Shown piece by piece: positions 14,606 to 24,864 of a stretch of DNA of 64,000 nucleotides. The notes below the pieces were generated by a model. That model searched no databases. It had not been told where the DNA came from and worked only from the letters and a program-made list of their open reading frames with translations. This DNA comes from a virus, in the IMG/VR virus record IMGVR_UViG_3300040807_002082, positions 1-64,000 of that record. One strand, given 5' to 3'. How positions within the stretch are numbered: the first letter of the stretch is position 1; every line of letters begins with the position of its first letter. Both the position numbers and the translations under genes were made by a program.

Positions 14606-15091
14606 ATGATTACAAATTATTTAGCGCCTACGTCGTTTATCGTCACGGTGTCAAGACTGCCAAAGGTTGAGTTTTTTACTCAAACCACGTCAATTCCTAG
14701 CATCTCAATTAGCCCAGTAACAAACAACACTCCAATCCAAAATTTTTACTCGTCTGGTGACCGTATTGAGTATTCTGATTTTGACCTTGGGTTTATTGTA
14801 GACGAGCGCATGGATAATTATATTGAGGTCCTACGTTGGATGGAAGGACTAGGTTCTCCTGAAACAACTGACCAATACAAGGACATCGAGAACAGCAAAG
14901 ATGGCATCACATCAGATATCACAATAACAATTCACAATAGCCACAAGAACCCAAATATTCGAGTTATCTATAAAAATTGTTTCCCAACTGCACTATCGCA
15001 AGTTGACCTCAGCGTCACTTCAACAGACGTAGCATATCCACAGGCAACAGTCACATTTAGGTACGATACGTTCGTAATAGAACAAATTTAA
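14606..15091 (+). CDS. Tail tube-fold protein (T4 gp19-like)
   Basis: 161 residues, almost the length of T4 gp19 (163). The order of features fits the tail-tube fold: a first strand (TSFIVTVSRLPKVEFF), a segment with Pro-Ile-Ser loops, YSSGDRIEYSDFDLGFIVDE as the central hairpin, a DNYIEVLRWMEGL helix, and paired strands at the end (VTFRYDTFVIEQ). Tube proteins stack as hexamers inside the sheath. A gp48/gp54-type baseplate tube protein or a paralogue is possible. It is under the divergent late box, as expected for a virion gene. Confidence 0.6.
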   Translation: MITNYLAPTSFIVTVSRLPKVEFFTQTTSIPSISISPVTNNTPIQNFYSSGDRIEYSDFDLGFIVDERMDNYIEVLRWMEGLGSPETTDQYKDIENSKDGITSDITITIHNSHKNPNIRVIYKNCFPTALSQVDLSVTSTDVAYPQATVTFRYDTFVIEQI

Positions 15092-15094
15092 CCA

Positions 15095-15123
15095 TTGACA
15101 TTTTTGTTAAACTGTTGTAGAAT
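15095..15123 (+). promoter_or_regulatory. Sigma70-like promoter for uvsY
   Basis: TTGACA, 17 nt, TAGAAT, about 31 nt upstream of the uvsY ATG. Confidence 0.8.
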
Positions 15124-15154
15124 AGATTATAAAATGATTTAGTGGAGCTACTTA

Positions 15155-15592
15155 ATGAGCACAGATGACATTAGTGAATTGTGGTCAAAAGACTGTAAGA
15201 TTGATGAAACAAACCTTGGGCGCGAATCACAACGTATTCCTGAGTTGCACGCAAAGTATTATACCTTATTTTATAGGGAAGCACTCAAGGTTAAGAAACT
15301 TCTACACGATTATAAAGAGCTTGAACACGCAAAGCGTGAGTGGTATGATGGCAGCATGGCTGAAGAAGATTTGAGAGATCGTGGGTGGAAACCGTTTCAA
15401 AAGAAAGTCCTTCGCAACGATCTTGATAAGTATATCCAACAAGATCAAGAAATCATTAACCTAAGTCTTAAAATTGACTATCACAAAACAAGAGCAAGTT
15501 TTCTTGAAGATATTGTTAAGACAATCCATTCCCGCAATTTCATCATCAAGAACATGATTGATGTGATGAAATTCCAAGCTGGTGAGTATTAG
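15155..15592 (+). CDS. uvsY: Recombination mediator UvsY
   Basis: 145 residues (T4 UvsY 137). The N-terminal pattern LWSKDCKID then RIPELHAKYY and a long basic helical region match the UvsY family. UvsY loads the UvsX recombinase onto ssDNA covered by gp32. Both partners are encoded here (32017 and 33263). Own promoter; uvsW follows 40 nt later behind a late-like AATAAACA stretch. Confidence 0.9.
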   Translation: MSTDDISELWSKDCKIDETNLGRESQRIPELHAKYYTLFYREALKVKKLLHDYKELEHAKREWYDGSMAEEDLRDRGWKPFQKKVLRNDLDKYIQQDQEIINLSLKIDYHKTRASFLEDIVKTIHSRNFIIKNMIDVMKFQAGEY

Positions 15593-15632
15593 ATAAATAA
15601 ACAGTATATAATGCTATACTGGAGACTTTGTC

Positions 15633-17120
15633 ATGGACGTTATCAATGTAGAACCACTTAACGCAGTACATATGAAAATTGATACTGAATCTGGCGTTAA
15701 GATGGAGCTACAAGAATATTTCTCATTTAGACCAACAGGATACCAATTTGTACCTGCATACAAGAATCGTGTGTGGGATGGTTGGGTACGTTTGTTTTCT
15801 CCGTTAAGACCTGTCTTATATGTTGGGTTACTACCGTACTTACGCAAATTTTGCGAGAGTCGAGGATACGAACTAAACGTCGGTGGCGAAATGTATGCTG
15901 AAGAAAACGTGCCTGACAATTATGGATACGAAATTGCAGAAGAAATCAATTGCAAGTTTAAACCTCGCGATTATCAAAACGAGTACGTTGTTAATGCAAT
16001 TCGTAAAAATCGCTCGCTTTCTTTATCTCCAACGTCTTCAGGTAAATCATTAATCATATATTTAATTCAGCAACATTATTATCAGGCATATGGACATAGA
16101 ACACTTATTATTGTGCCAACGATATCATTGGTACATCAAATGGCTGGAGACTTTGTTGATTACGGCTGCACCGACGAGATCTACAAGATTCAGGGTGGTG
16201 TTGACAAGAATACGAATGCGCCTATTGTTATCTCAACTTGGCAGTCCTTGATTAAACAACCAAAGCAATGGTTTGACCAATTCCGCGTTGTCTTAGGGGA
16301 TGAGGCGCATCAGTTCCAAGCAAAGTCGCTTCAGAAGATTATGGATTCGTTAGTTAATTGTCAATATCGCCACGGGTTTACAGGTACCTTGAAGTCAGAC
16401 GAAAGCAAAACACACCGTCTTGTTCTTGAAGGTTGTTTTGGCGAAGTAAAAAGATACGTCAGTACGAAGGATCTAATGGACTCAGGTACAGTTGCCGATT
16501 TCAAAGTAAAAGCAATTGTGTTAGGATATGACGACGCAATCAAAAAAGAATTCAGAACAGCATTCCGCAAGATTGCCGAACCATCAAAGAAATATCCTGC
16601 TGAACGCGAGTTCTTAATCAACAACCATAAACGAAACGTTTTCATTCGTAATTTATTGTGGTCTCTTGAAGGTCAAAACAATCTTGTCTTGTTTGATTTG
16701 GTTGAGAAACATGGTAAGGTATTGGAACCTCTCCTTCGGAGAGACGATCGTCAATTACATTTTATATATGGTGGAACAAAAGGTGATGAACGTGAAAGGA
16801 TTAGAAATTTGATTGAGAACGACCCTGTTAAACAACACAACATTCTTGCGTCTTATGGCGTTTTCTCAACTGGCGTCAACCTTAAGAAATTGGATAACGT
16901 AATCTTTGCTTCAGGTTCTAAATCTGAAATTAAGGTTCTGCAATCAATAGGACGTACCTTGAGGAAAGGTAATGATGCAGACAAAGCGACCCTTTATGAT
17001 ATTACCGATGACTTATCTCACGGGTCTTTTGAAAATTATACTTTAAAGCATTTTAAGAAACGCATTGAAATCTATGGGAATGAACAGTTTCCATTCAAGA
17101 TCTACAATGTTTCAATCTAG
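15633..17120 (+). CDS. uvsW: Recombination/repair helicase UvsW
   Basis: 495 residues (T4 about 500). An N-terminal DNA-binding domain is followed by a superfamily 2 helicase core: Walker A SPTSSGKSL, DEAH box (GDEAHQF), TGTL motif III-like, and the C-terminal IGRTLRKG arginine-finger motif. In T4, UvsW unwinds R-loops and branched DNA and helps the switch from origin- to recombination-driven replication. A strong antisense promoter points into its 3' end (17146-17173). Confidence 0.95.
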   Translation: MDVINVEPLNAVHMKIDTESGVKMELQEYFSFRPTGYQFVPAYKNRVWDGWVRLFSPLRPVLYVGLLPYLRKFCESRGYELNVGGEMYAEENVPDNYGYEIAEEINCKFKPRDYQNEYVVNAIRKNRSLSLSPTSSGKSLIIYLIQQHYYQAYGHRTLIIVPTISLVHQMAGDFVDYGCTDEIYKIQGGVDKNTNAPIVISTWQSLIKQPKQWFDQFRVVLGDEAHQFQAKSLQKIMDSLVNCQYRHGFTGTLKSDESKTHRLVLEGCFGEVKRYVSTKDLMDSGTVADFKVKAIVLGYDDAIKKEFRTAFRKIAEPSKKYPAEREFLINNHKRNVFIRNLLWSLEGQNNLVLFDLVEKHGKVLEPLLRRDDRQLHFIYGGTKGDERERIRNLIENDPVKQHNILASYGVFSTGVNLKKLDNVIFASGSKSEIKVLQSIGRTLRKGNDADKATLYDITDDLSHGSFENYTLKHFKKRIEIYGNEQFPFKIYNVSI

Positions 17121-17145
17121 TATTGTTTTGTTCTCGATAAATCGA

Positions 17146-17173
17146 ATTATAACCTAGTTGAAAGAAATGTCAA
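17146..17173 (-). promoter_or_regulatory. Consensus sigma70 promoter in antisense orientation to uvsW
   Basis: Minus strand TTGACA, 16 nt, TATAAT: both boxes are perfect. Every coding gene for many kb on each side is on the plus strand, so the transcript would be antisense to the end of uvsW. Confidence 0.65.
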
Positions 17174-17201
17174 CAACTTTTTTCAGTTAAAGGCAAAAAA
17201 A

Positions 17202-17807
17202 TTGTTTATAGACTTTGGGGCAGGATATGATCTGCCAGTAATTGCTAATAAATTCAAACACATACCAGAATTCGAGCAAATGGTCGCTATTGATAGAAGA
17301 CCTGATTTTAGAGATCGATATCCTGAATTCTTTGACCTTATGGACAAGCATTATACAAAGGTTGATAATATGTGGATCAAGAAGTCAGATCCAGGATTCA
17401 AGTTCTATGACTGTTACATACAAGACGATATACGCAATGACATTGACGTCCTTGAGCCGGCTGATGTGTGGAGATGTGTATCAACTCTTGAACATGTGTA
17501 CGATGAGGAAGTTGAAGACTTTATGAAAGGCCTGTTAGCAAAAATTCAACCGTGGTCAAATGGGTATATACATATTGATCTGACCGATCACCGCAAATAC
17601 CCACCAGATCCTGATGATTGTTTTTATCATTATGAAAATGAAGAATGGGGTAGAAACAAAGGAAAATACTATACTGGATTGTATTTAAATAGAATTCGTA
17701 AAGAAGAATGGGTTGACATGCTAAGTCAGTGGTTTACATACAGACCCGCGCCAGCTGATAATCACATGTCGCTATCCTGGGCCAACGTTCGATTAAAAAA
17801 TGGTTGA
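17202..17807 (+). CDS. Class I SAM methyltransferase-like protein
   Basis: 201 residues from a TTG start with AAAGG upstream. The N-terminus FIDFGAGYDLPVIANKF resembles SAM-binding motif I, and VAIDRRPDF the acidic end of strand 2. WRCVSTLEHVYDEEVEDF is typical of methyltransferases that act in sugar or small-molecule pathways. Methyl acceptor unknown. Sits between uvsW and gp55. Confidence 0.65.
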   Translation: MFIDFGAGYDLPVIANKFKHIPEFEQMVAIDRRPDFRDRYPEFFDLMDKHYTKVDNMWIKKSDPGFKFYDCYIQDDIRNDIDVLEPADVWRCVSTLEHVYDEEVEDFMKGLLAKIQPWSNGYIHIDLTDHRKYPPDPDDCFYHYENEEWGRNKGKYYTGLYLNRIRKEEWVDMLSQWFTYRPAPADNHMSLSWANVRLKNG

Positions 17808-17831
17808 CATTTGAAGAAAATTGGTTATTAT
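17804..17831 (+). promoter_or_regulatory. Sigma70-like promoter for gp55-gp47-gp46
   Basis: TTGACA, 16 nt, TATTAT, overlapping the stop of the methyltransferase-like gene; AGGAGG precedes the gp55 ATG. Confidence 0.75.
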
Positions 17832-17852
17832 TAATTATAGGAGGTACTTTAT

Positions 17853-18359
17853 ATGGCACGCAAACGTAACTATGTTAACAACAAAGACTTCCTGGACGCA
17901 CTAATCGTATACCAAGCCGCTTGTAGGGAGGCAGAAGATCAAGGAGAAAGAACTCCTCGAGTCCCTGACTACATCGGCGAATGTATTTACAAGATTGCAA
18001 CCAGGTTAGCAACTAAACCAAATTTTTCAGGTTATTCGTACAAAGAAGATATGATTAGTGACGGCATTGAAAACTGTCTACAATATATTAACAACTTTAA
18101 TCCTGAAAAATCACAAAACCCATTTGCTTACTTTACTCAAATCATTTGGTACGCATTCCTGCGCCGAATTGCTAAAGAGAAAAAGCAAATGTACATCCGA
18201 TACAAGTCATCCCAAAATATGATTGCCCAAGGTAATACATATGATACGATGGCAGGAGAAGAAATTCAGCTTAACCTTTCTTTAAACGCAGATTATATCA
18301 ATGACTTTATTAAGGACTTTGAAAATAAACTTGCTAAGGATAAAGAAAAGTCAAAATGA
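17853..18359 (+). CDS. gp55: Late-transcription sigma factor gp55
   Basis: 168 residues (T4 gp55 185). GYSYKEDMISDGIENCLQYI and NPFAYFTQIIWYAFLRRIAK match the sigma region 2-like core of gp55 that recognises TATAAATA late boxes together with gp33. Many such boxes are found in this window. Strong AGGAGG ribosome site. Stop overlaps the gp47 start as ATGA. Confidence 0.95.
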   Translation: MARKRNYVNNKDFLDALIVYQAACREAEDQGERTPRVPDYIGECIYKIATRLATKPNFSGYSYKEDMISDGIENCLQYINNFNPEKSQNPFAYFTQIIWYAFLRRIAKEKKQMYIRYKSSQNMIAQGNTYDTMAGEEIQLNLSLNADYINDFIKDFENKLAKDKEKSK

Positions 18360-19417
18360 AAATAGCAATTGTAACCGACATGCATATAGGAGTGCGCGGT
18401 GATTCGAAGATATTTGCCGACCATCAAGAAAGATTCTTTTCAGAAGTATTTTTCCCTCATTTGGACAAACACAATATTAAAACTGTATTTGATCTCGGTG
18501 ACACTTTTGATCGTCGTAAGTATGTTAACTTCGTTTCTTTAAAACGCGGCAAGGAATTCTTCTTTGACCAAATGGAGAAACGCGGTATTGAATACCACGC
18601 ATTAGTTGGAAATCATACAACTTATTATACAAACACAAATGAAGTTAACAGCATGGATCTGTTACTTCGTGAGTACTCAAACTTCCACATTTATGAGGAT
18701 GAAGCAAAAGAGTTGACATTTGGGTCAACTAAGTTTATAATGGTACCATGGATTAACAAAAGCAATGCTGAGAAGATCTTTGAACAGATTGACTCGTCGG
18801 ATGCAAATGTTCTTGCAGGACACCTCGAGGTCAAAGGCTTTGAGATGATGAAAGGACAATTGTGTACTCACGGCGTTGATATGAAAAAGTTTGGACAATT
18901 TGAACAGGTTTGGTCTGGTCATTTTCACCATCCTTCTCATCACGGCAACATTCGTTATCTTGGCGCACCTTATGAAATGACTTGGTCAGACTATCAAGGA
19001 CGCCGAGGATTCCACGTATTTGATACAGAAACAAGAGAACTTGAAAGAATTGAAAATCCTTTTCAGGTTTTCCATAAAATTGAATATGACGACAGTGATA
19101 TGACTATTGATGACGTAGCAAATCTTGATACCTCAAACATCAGAGATGCGTACATCAAGGTAATTGTAAAGAATCGCACAAATCCATACATCCATGATTT
19201 GTTCCTAAATCGTTTGGCAAATGAAGGTGCAGCTGACGTGAAATCAATTGAGGATACTCTTAACTTTGAAAGCGAAGGCGTTGAAGATATTCTTGATGAA
19301 ACTAAGGATACAAAAGAGATCCTACATGGTTACATCGACTCTCTTGAGACCAAGGCAAACAAAGTAAGTATCAAAACAGTAATTGACGATTTATATAATG
19401 AGGCACTAAGCGTATAG
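18356..19417 (+). CDS. gp47: Recombination endonuclease subunit gp47 (Mre11/SbcD-like)
   Basis: 353 residues. Metallophosphoesterase motifs appear in order: DMHIGVRG, DLGDTFDRR, GNHTTYY, AGHLEV and GHFHH. With gp46 it forms the end-resection nuclease that makes ssDNA for UvsX. Translationally coupled to gp55, and gp46 begins immediately after its stop. Confidence 0.95.
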   Translation: MKIAIVTDMHIGVRGDSKIFADHQERFFSEVFFPHLDKHNIKTVFDLGDTFDRRKYVNFVSLKRGKEFFFDQMEKRGIEYHALVGNHTTYYTNTNEVNSMDLLLREYSNFHIYEDEAKELTFGSTKFIMVPWINKSNAEKIFEQIDSSDANVLAGHLEVKGFEMMKGQLCTHGVDMKKFGQFEQVWSGHFHHPSHHGNIRYLGAPYEMTWSDYQGRRGFHVFDTETRELERIENPFQVFHKIEYDDSDMTIDDVANLDTSNIRDAYIKVIVKNRTNPYIHDLFLNRLANEGAADVKSIEDTLNFESEGVEDILDETKDTKEILHGYIDSLETKANKVSIKTVIDDLYNEALSV

Positions 19418-21130
19418 ATGAAAATTGTTTTTAAGAAACTGAGTTATAAGAACATCCTGTCCACGGGTAACGCATTTACCGAAATTGAATTGAACCGCAG
19501 GTCAACAACCTTGATTAGTGGAACGAACGGTAGCGGAAAGTCAACTGTACTTGATGCTATCGTATTTGCATTATACGGTAAAGCATTTCGCAAAATCAAT
19601 AAGAACCAACTTATTAATTCTATTAATAATAAAGGATTACTTGTTGAAATTGAATTTTCAATTGCTCAAACCGAATACCTTGTGCGGCGTGGAATTAAAC
19701 CCAACGTGTTTGAGATTTTTCGTAATGGCACTTTAGTTAATCAAGATGCTGCGGCACGAGACTATCAATCTTATCTTGAACAAAACATTCTGAATTTAAA
19801 TTATAAATCATTTAATCAGATTGTGGTTTTAGGATCGGCAACCTACGTTCCGTTTATGGAATTGCCTGCTCATACGAGACGTGAAATCATTGAAGATCTT
19901 TTAGATATTCAGGTTTTTAGTACAATGAATACTTTACTTAAAGATAAGGTATCAATGAACAAAGAACAGATATCCGAAAATAGTTATCAGCGTGATTTGA
20001 CTGAAAACAAGATTGAGTCTGCAGAACAACATAACGCGTCAATCCGAAAAATTCGACAGGATGAAGTTGATAAAATTAAGGAGAAGATGAGTGAGCACAT
20101 ATCAAAGATTGAAACTGAGAAAGCAGAAATTGAAAGCGCTCAGGATGCTATCCAAGAAAAACTCACAACTATTAAAGATAAAGCGGAAGTTAAAGCAAAA
20201 CTAGATAAGGCTAAACACCTTCATTCTGAAATCAATGCAACACTTCGCAACTATATGAAGGAACTTGCATTTTACCATGATAACGATAACTGTCCTACTT
20301 GTAAGCAAGGTATTGAGCATGATTTCAAACAGGCAAAGATTGAAACTGGAGACCAAAAGGTAGCGGAACTTGAGAAAGGTATTGCTGACTTGTTGTTGAA
20401 AGTAAATGGTTATGATTCAAGACTTGAAGAAATCTCAGCAGTTGAAGATGAGATTGCAGCACTTAACCTGCAAATTAGCGAGCATAGAGCAACAATTAAA
20501 ATCTCAAAGAATGCTCTTGTTTCATACAAGGCTGAACTTGATAAGGCTGAAGAAGAAGTCGAGGCTGTTGACCAAACGGCTCTTAATAAGCTAAAAGAAG
20601 CAATGACAAGTTTAAACAAAGATCAGACTGAACTGTTTGACTTTAAAGAAGTACTTGGCGTTGTCTCAACAATCCTTCGAGATGGCGGTATCAAATCTAA
20701 AATCATTGCGCAATATATTCCTGTAATGAATAAGCTTATTAACAAGTATCTGACGGCGTTTGATTTGTTTGTAGATTTCCAATTGGATGAGAATTTCAAT
20801 GAGCAAATCAAGTCTAGGTTTCGTGACACATTTTCTTATGCCTCATTCTCTGAAGGTGAAAAGCTACGGATCACATTGAGCATTATGCTTGCTTGGCGTA
20901 CTGTTGCTAAATTACGTAATTCAGTATCAACAAACTTGCTTATCCTTGACGAAACACTTGACGGCGCATTGGATGGCGTCGGTATTGATAACCTAATCGA
21001 CACGTTGCATAATTTGAATGCTGACGATAACATTTTCGTTATCAGTCACAGAGGAGATCAGTTCGGTGAGAAATTCCACAGTCACATCCGATTCCAAAAG
21101 GTCAAGAACTTTTCAGAAATGGCCGCATAA
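19418..21130 (+). CDS. gp46: Recombination endonuclease subunit gp46 (Rad50/SbcC-like)
   Basis: 570 residues. Walker A GTNGSGKST near the N-terminus, long coiled coils, a zinc hook CPTC in the middle, the ABC signature FSEGEKLRI, and Walker B LLILDETLDGALD near the C-terminus. It drives the gp47 nuclease by ATP-dependent conformational change. Starts directly after the gp47 stop. Confidence 0.95.
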   Translation: MKIVFKKLSYKNILSTGNAFTEIELNRRSTTLISGTNGSGKSTVLDAIVFALYGKAFRKINKNQLINSINNKGLLVEIEFSIAQTEYLVRRGIKPNVFEIFRNGTLVNQDAAARDYQSYLEQNILNLNYKSFNQIVVLGSATYVPFMELPAHTRREIIEDLLDIQVFSTMNTLLKDKVSMNKEQISENSYQRDLTENKIESAEQHNASIRKIRQDEVDKIKEKMSEHISKIETEKAEIESAQDAIQEKLTTIKDKAEVKAKLDKAKHLHSEINATLRNYMKELAFYHDNDNCPTCKQGIEHDFKQAKIETGDQKVAELEKGIADLLLKVNGYDSRLEEISAVEDEIAALNLQISEHRATIKISKNALVSYKAELDKAEEEVEAVDQTALNKLKEAMTSLNKDQTELFDFKEVLGVVSTILRDGGIKSKIIAQYIPVMNKLINKYLTAFDLFVDFQLDENFNEQIKSRFRDTFSYASFSEGEKLRITLSIMLAWRTVAKLRNSVSTNLLILDETLDGALDGVGIDNLIDTLHNLNADDNIFVISHRGDQFGEKFHSHIRFQKVKNFSEMAA

Positions 21131-21135
21131 ATCGG

Positions 21136-21164
21136 TTGACATTTTGTTTCTTTTAGTATACAAT
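21136..21164 (+). promoter_or_regulatory. Sigma70-like promoter for DNA polymerase
   Basis: TTGACA, 17 nt, TACAAT, about 32 nt upstream of the gp43 ATG. It also serves the two MazG-like genes behind. Confidence 0.8.
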
Positions 21165-21195
21165 GGTCTATATATGATACAGTTAAAGGATATCC

Positions 21196-23730
21196 ATGTC
21201 TAAATTCTATACATCGGTTGAACGCTTTATGAATGAGATCCGTTGGCGCGGATATGATAACGGTCGGCCGTTTCAACGTAAGGTTCGGTTCAAACCAACT
21301 TTGTTTGTTCGTGCTCGTGAAAACGCAACGCACAAATCATTGCTAGGCAATATTCCTTTAGGTTCGGTCAAGTTTGATACTATGTCCGAAGCAAAGCAAT
21401 ACATTGACCAATACAAAGATGTCCATGGATTTGAGGTTTGCGGCACAAGCAATTACGTGACGCAGTTCATTCAAGAAAACTATCCTGACGATATTAAGTT
21501 TGATATTACGCAAATCAATATTGCTTCATTTGACATTGAGGTTGACATCAGTAACGGTTATGCCGATATTGATACTGCTGATAAAGAAATCACATCAATT
21601 GCTTACAAATCTTCAAAGTCTGATACTTATCATCTACTTGGCCGCAAGGATTACGACAAGACGCAAACGGTTACAAGTATCAATCCTGAAGATATTCAGT
21701 TTATGAAATTTGACACCGAGGAGGCATTACTTCGTCGGTTTATTGATATATGGGTTTACGATTACCCGGATGTTGTTACAGGATGGAACGTTGAATACTT
21801 TGACATTCAGTATATTGTAACTCGTATCATTCGTTTGCTCGGTGAAGAAGCGGCTAAGAAGCTGTCTCCTTGGGGTCAAATCACGCAACGATCAAGAACG
21901 TTTTTCGGTAAAGAACAGTCAACATATCAGATTTCAGGTATGTCGGTAATTGACTATATGGATGCGTTCAAGAAGTTTGGTTATAAGTACGGTCCTCAAG
22001 AATCGTATAAACTCGACCACATTGCTCACGTTGTCCTTGGTGAAAAGAAATTGGATTACTCTGAATATGGAAACCTTACTCAGTTGTATGAACAAAATCC
22101 TCAGTTATATTTGGACTATAACCTCAAAGATACCCAGCTCATCCAACGCATGGAAGATGAGTCTGGTCTGCTTTCTCTTGTGCTTACTGTTGCTTACGGC
22201 GGAGGTGTTAACTATAATGATGCGTTCGGTACCGTAGGTATTTGGGAAACAACAATCTATCGTCGGTTAATGAAAGATAAGGTTGTTCCTCACTTAAAAG
22301 GTGGTCCTGGTGCTCGAGCTGGTGATCTTGTTGGCGGTTATGTTAAGGATCCTAAGGTTGGTATGCACCCTTGGGTTGTTTCGTTTGACCTTAACTCACT
22401 GTATCCGCACTTGATGTTACAATATAATCTGTCGCCTGAAACGTATGTTGAAAACGAACGTGAATACGTATCCCAAGATATGGTACTTGACGGCAAATAC
22501 CAAAACAACACCGAGTACGCAGTATGTGCTAATGGTGCCTGCTTCAGTAAGGCCAAGGTCGGTATTATTCCTGAAATCATTGACGAATACTATAACCGCC
22601 GTTCTCTGATTAAGAAAGATATGCTTCGAGTTGAACAAGAAATTGAAAATGAAACCAACCCAATGCGTAAGAAGGCGTTACAGGCGCAGCAGGTTCAATT
22701 ACATAACAACCAAATGGCTATCAAGATTTCTATGAACAGCCTTTACGGTGCAACTGCTAATATTTACTTCTTATACTATATTAACGATATGGCTGAAGCG
22801 ATTACTACTTCAGGTCAGTTATCAATTCGTTATGCTCAAAAATCAGTAAACGCATATCTTAACAAAATCCTTAAGACTGATAACAAAGATTACATTATCT
22901 ATATTGATACTGACTCTATCTATGTTGACTTCGGTCCGTTGGTTGAGGCATCTTTCGGTACTGTTGATATTGACCGTAAGAAAGGTGAAGAATTCCTTGA
23001 TAAGGTTTGCTCAACTAAGATTGAAGAAGTAATTGAAAAAGGTTATGTTGAACTTGCTGAACGTATGGGTGCTTATCGCCAAGCGATGGTAATGAAACGT
23101 GAAAAGATTACTGACAAATCTGTATTCATTGCTAAAAAGCGGTACATTATGAATACGCTGAACTCTGAAGGTGTTCATTATGAGGTTCCTAAGATTTCGG
23201 TAACAGGTCTTGAATCTGTTCGGTCTTCGACTCCTGAGGTTTGCCGTGACAAACTCAAAGAAGCGTTCAAAATTATTATGAACGAAGGTGAAGACGCAAC
23301 TCAGGCATTCATTGCTGATTTCAAAAAGGAATTCCGTAATCTTAATCCTGAAGACATCGGTCGTAACAGTGGCACTGACAATATTGAAAAGTATCAGAAC
23401 AAAGGTACGATCTATAAGAAAGGTTGTCCGATGCACGTTCGTGGCGCATTGCTATACAACCATTACCTAAAAGAAAACGGTTTGGATTCAAGATACGAAA
23501 CAGTCAAATCTGGTGACAAGATCAAGTTCGTATATTTGAAGGTACCAAATCCGATTCGTGAAAACATTGTCTCGTTTCCTGGCGCATTGCCAAAAGAAAT
23601 GAACTTGAATGATTATGTTGACGTTGACTTGCAGTTTGAAAAGGTATTCCTATCTCCACTCGAGTCAATCCTTGAAGCAATTGGATGGTCTGCTGAAAAG
23701 CAAATGACGTTGGAAGGATTCTTTGGATGA
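21196..23730 (+). CDS. gp43: Family B DNA polymerase gp43
   Basis: 844 residues (T4 898). 3'-5' exonuclease motifs: [19 protein letters not shown] and YNLKDTQLI. Polymerase motifs: [10 protein letters not shown] (motif A), [10 protein letters not shown] (motif B) and [11 protein letters not shown] (motif C). A C-terminal tail ends in [11 protein letters not shown], which resembles a clamp-binding peptide. It replicates the phage genome with gp41, gp61, gp59 and gp32, all encoded in this window. Confidence 0.97.
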   Translation: MSKFYTSVERFMNEIRWRGYDNGRPFQRKVRFKPTLFVRARENATHKSLLGNIPLGSVKFDTMSEAKQYIDQYKDVHGFEVCGTSNYVTQFIQENYPDDIKFDITQINIASFDIEVDISNGYADIDTADKEITSIAYKSSKSDTYHLLGRKDYDKTQTVTSINPEDIQFMKFDTEEALLRRFIDIWVYDYPDVVTGWNVEYFDIQYIVTRIIRLLGEEAAKKLSPWGQITQRSRTFFGKEQSTYQISGMSVIDYMDAFKKFGYKYGPQESYKLDHIAHVVLGEKKLDYSEYGNLTQLYEQNPQLYLDYNLKDTQLIQRMEDESGLLSLVLTVAYGGGVNYNDAFGTVGIWETTIYRRLMKDKVVPHLKGGPGARAGDLVGGYVKDPKVGMHPWVVSFDLNSLYPHLMLQYNLSPETYVENEREYVSQDMVLDGKYQNNTEYAVCANGACFSKAKVGIIPEIIDEYYNRRSLIKKDMLRVEQEIENETNPMRKKALQAQQVQLHNNQMAIKISMNSLYGATANIYFLYYINDMAEAITTSGQLSIRYAQKSVNAYLNKILKTDNKDYIIYIDTDSIYVDFGPLVEASFGTVDIDRKKGEEFLDKVCSTKIEEVIEKGYVELAERMGAYRQAMVMKREKITDKSVFIAKKRYIMNTLNSEGVHYEVPKISVTGLESVRSSTPEVCRDKLKEAFKIIMNEGEDATQAFIADFKKEFRNLNPEDIGRNSGTDNIEKYQNKGTIYKKGCPMHVRGALLYNHYLKENGLDSRYETVKSGDKIKFVYLKVPNPIRENIVSFPGALPKEMNLNDYVDVDLQFEKVFLSPLESILEAIGWSAEKQMTLEGFFG

Positions 23731-23984
23731 TTATGAATAACCGTGAAATACTTGAAATTCTAACAATCACAATGGAGGAATGCTCTGAGGTGATAAAAGA
23801 ATGCGCAAAAATCCAAAGATTTGGATTGACAAAAAATCAAGATATGTTAGAATTAGAAATAGGTGATCTAATGTGTATGATTGAGATCCTTGAAGAATAT
23901 GGTCTGATTGATCATGAACAAGTCAAAATGGCCTCAAAAGGTAAAAGAGAAAAACTTAAACAATGGAGTACTTTGAATGTCTGA
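23727..23984 (+). CDS. MazG-like nucleotide pyrophosphohydrolase (short)
   Basis: 85 residues overlapping the polymerase stop as [22 protein letters not shown] and [13 protein letters not shown] give the ExxE...ExxD metal-binding pattern of all-alpha NTP pyrophosphatases. It may clean up non-canonical NTPs or lower (p)ppGpp. A second MazG-like gene overlaps its end. Confidence 0.75.
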   Translation: MIMNNREILEILTITMEECSEVIKECAKIQRFGLTKNQDMLELEIGDLMCMIEILEEYGLIDHEQVKMASKGKREKLKQWSTLNV

Positions 23985-24387
23985 TTGGGCAAATGATATT
24001 ATGATGATGCACAACAAGTACGGCGTGCGCGAATGGTTTGAAGCAAATAAAGATAATAAAGAGCTTATGGACAAATACTTACGATTCCGCTTGTCTATGT
24101 GTAAGGAAGAACTGTATGAAACTATGGATGCAATTGATAACAAAGATCCTGAAGAGGTCGTTGATGGTCTTATTGACCTTTGCGTTTTTGCTATTGGCAC
24201 TCTTGATGTATTCGGTGTTGACGCTAATAGTGCTTGGGATCGTGTGTATAGTGCAAATATGGCTAAAAGTCCTGGAGTTAAAGAAGGCCGTCCTAATCCG
24301 TTTGGGTTACCTGACTTAATTAAACCTGAAGGTTGGGAGGCTCCTAATCACGAAGGTAATCATGGCGATATTGCGAAAGCATTCTAA
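23977..24387 (+). CDS. MazG-like nucleotide pyrophosphohydrolase
   Basis: 136 residues. CKEELYETMDAI and PEEVVDGLIDLCVFAIG form the two metal-binding helices of the MazG/phosphoribosyl-ATP pyrophosphohydrolase fold; a Pro/Gly-rich tail follows. It overlaps the first MazG-like gene by 8 nt. Two different NTP-PPases in a row suggest distinct substrates. Substrates cannot be told from sequence. Confidence 0.8.
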   Translation: MSDWANDIMMMHNKYGVREWFEANKDNKELMDKYLRFRLSMCKEELYETMDAIDNKDPEEVVDGLIDLCVFAIGTLDVFGVDANSAWDRVYSANMAKSPGVKEGRPNPFGLPDLIKPEGWEAPNHEGNHGDIAKAF

Positions 24388-24615
24388 ATGGCAGGGCTTA
24401 TTCGGATAACCGATATTATCGAGACTAAGCTCCGCAAAGAAAAAGAACTGGAGTATTATCAGCAGGAACTTGATAAACTCCAGCAAAAAATGTTCTTTAT
24501 TAAAAAGGAAATTGATATAACTAATCTTATAATAAATATGATTGAGAAAGAGCAAGTTTACGATATTAAACAACAAATGATTGAGAGAAAAGATGAAACA
24601 GACCGAAATGTTTAA
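24388..24615 (+). CDS. Small coiled-coil protein
   Basis: 75 residues directly after the MazG-like stop. Charged helix with heptads (EKELEYYQQELDKLQQK). No family recognised. Confidence 0.55.
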   Translation: MAGLIRITDIIETKLRKEKELEYYQQELDKLQQKMFFIKKEIDITNLIINMIEKEQVYDIKQQMIERKDETDRNV

Positions 24616-24814
24616 CGAGGATGAGATGGGTTCTGGAAAGGCTCCAGAAGCCTTAAGTGATGAAGCCATTATCAATATCCTTATTACGCAGGCTCACTGG
24701 ACGACCCGTCAGCCCTGGATTCAGATAGCTCGTAGATTTGCTGAATTGTCTGATATAACAAAAAGTTCTAACCATATAAAAAAATTGTATAACAAATACG
24801 AAAAAAATGGTTGA
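24593..24814 (+). CDS. Hypothetical protein, 73 aa
   Basis: Starts at ATG 24593 inside the end of the coiled-coil gene. It has an HWTTRQPWIQIARRF helix and a basic tail, which could bind nucleic acid. Ends at the next promoter. Confidence 0.55.
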   Translation: MKQTEMFNEDEMGSGKAPEALSDEAIINILITQAHWTTRQPWIQIARRFAELSDITKSSNHIKKLYNKYEKNG

Positions 24815-24839
24815 CACGGCGGTCAAACTACGATAGAAT
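24811..24839 (+). promoter_or_regulatory. Sigma70-like promoter for the SprT-like gene
   Basis: TTGACA, 17 nt, TAGAAT; AGGAG precedes the ATG at 24865. Confidence 0.75.
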
Positions 24840-24864
24840 AGCTCTATCAAATAGGAGATAGCCA

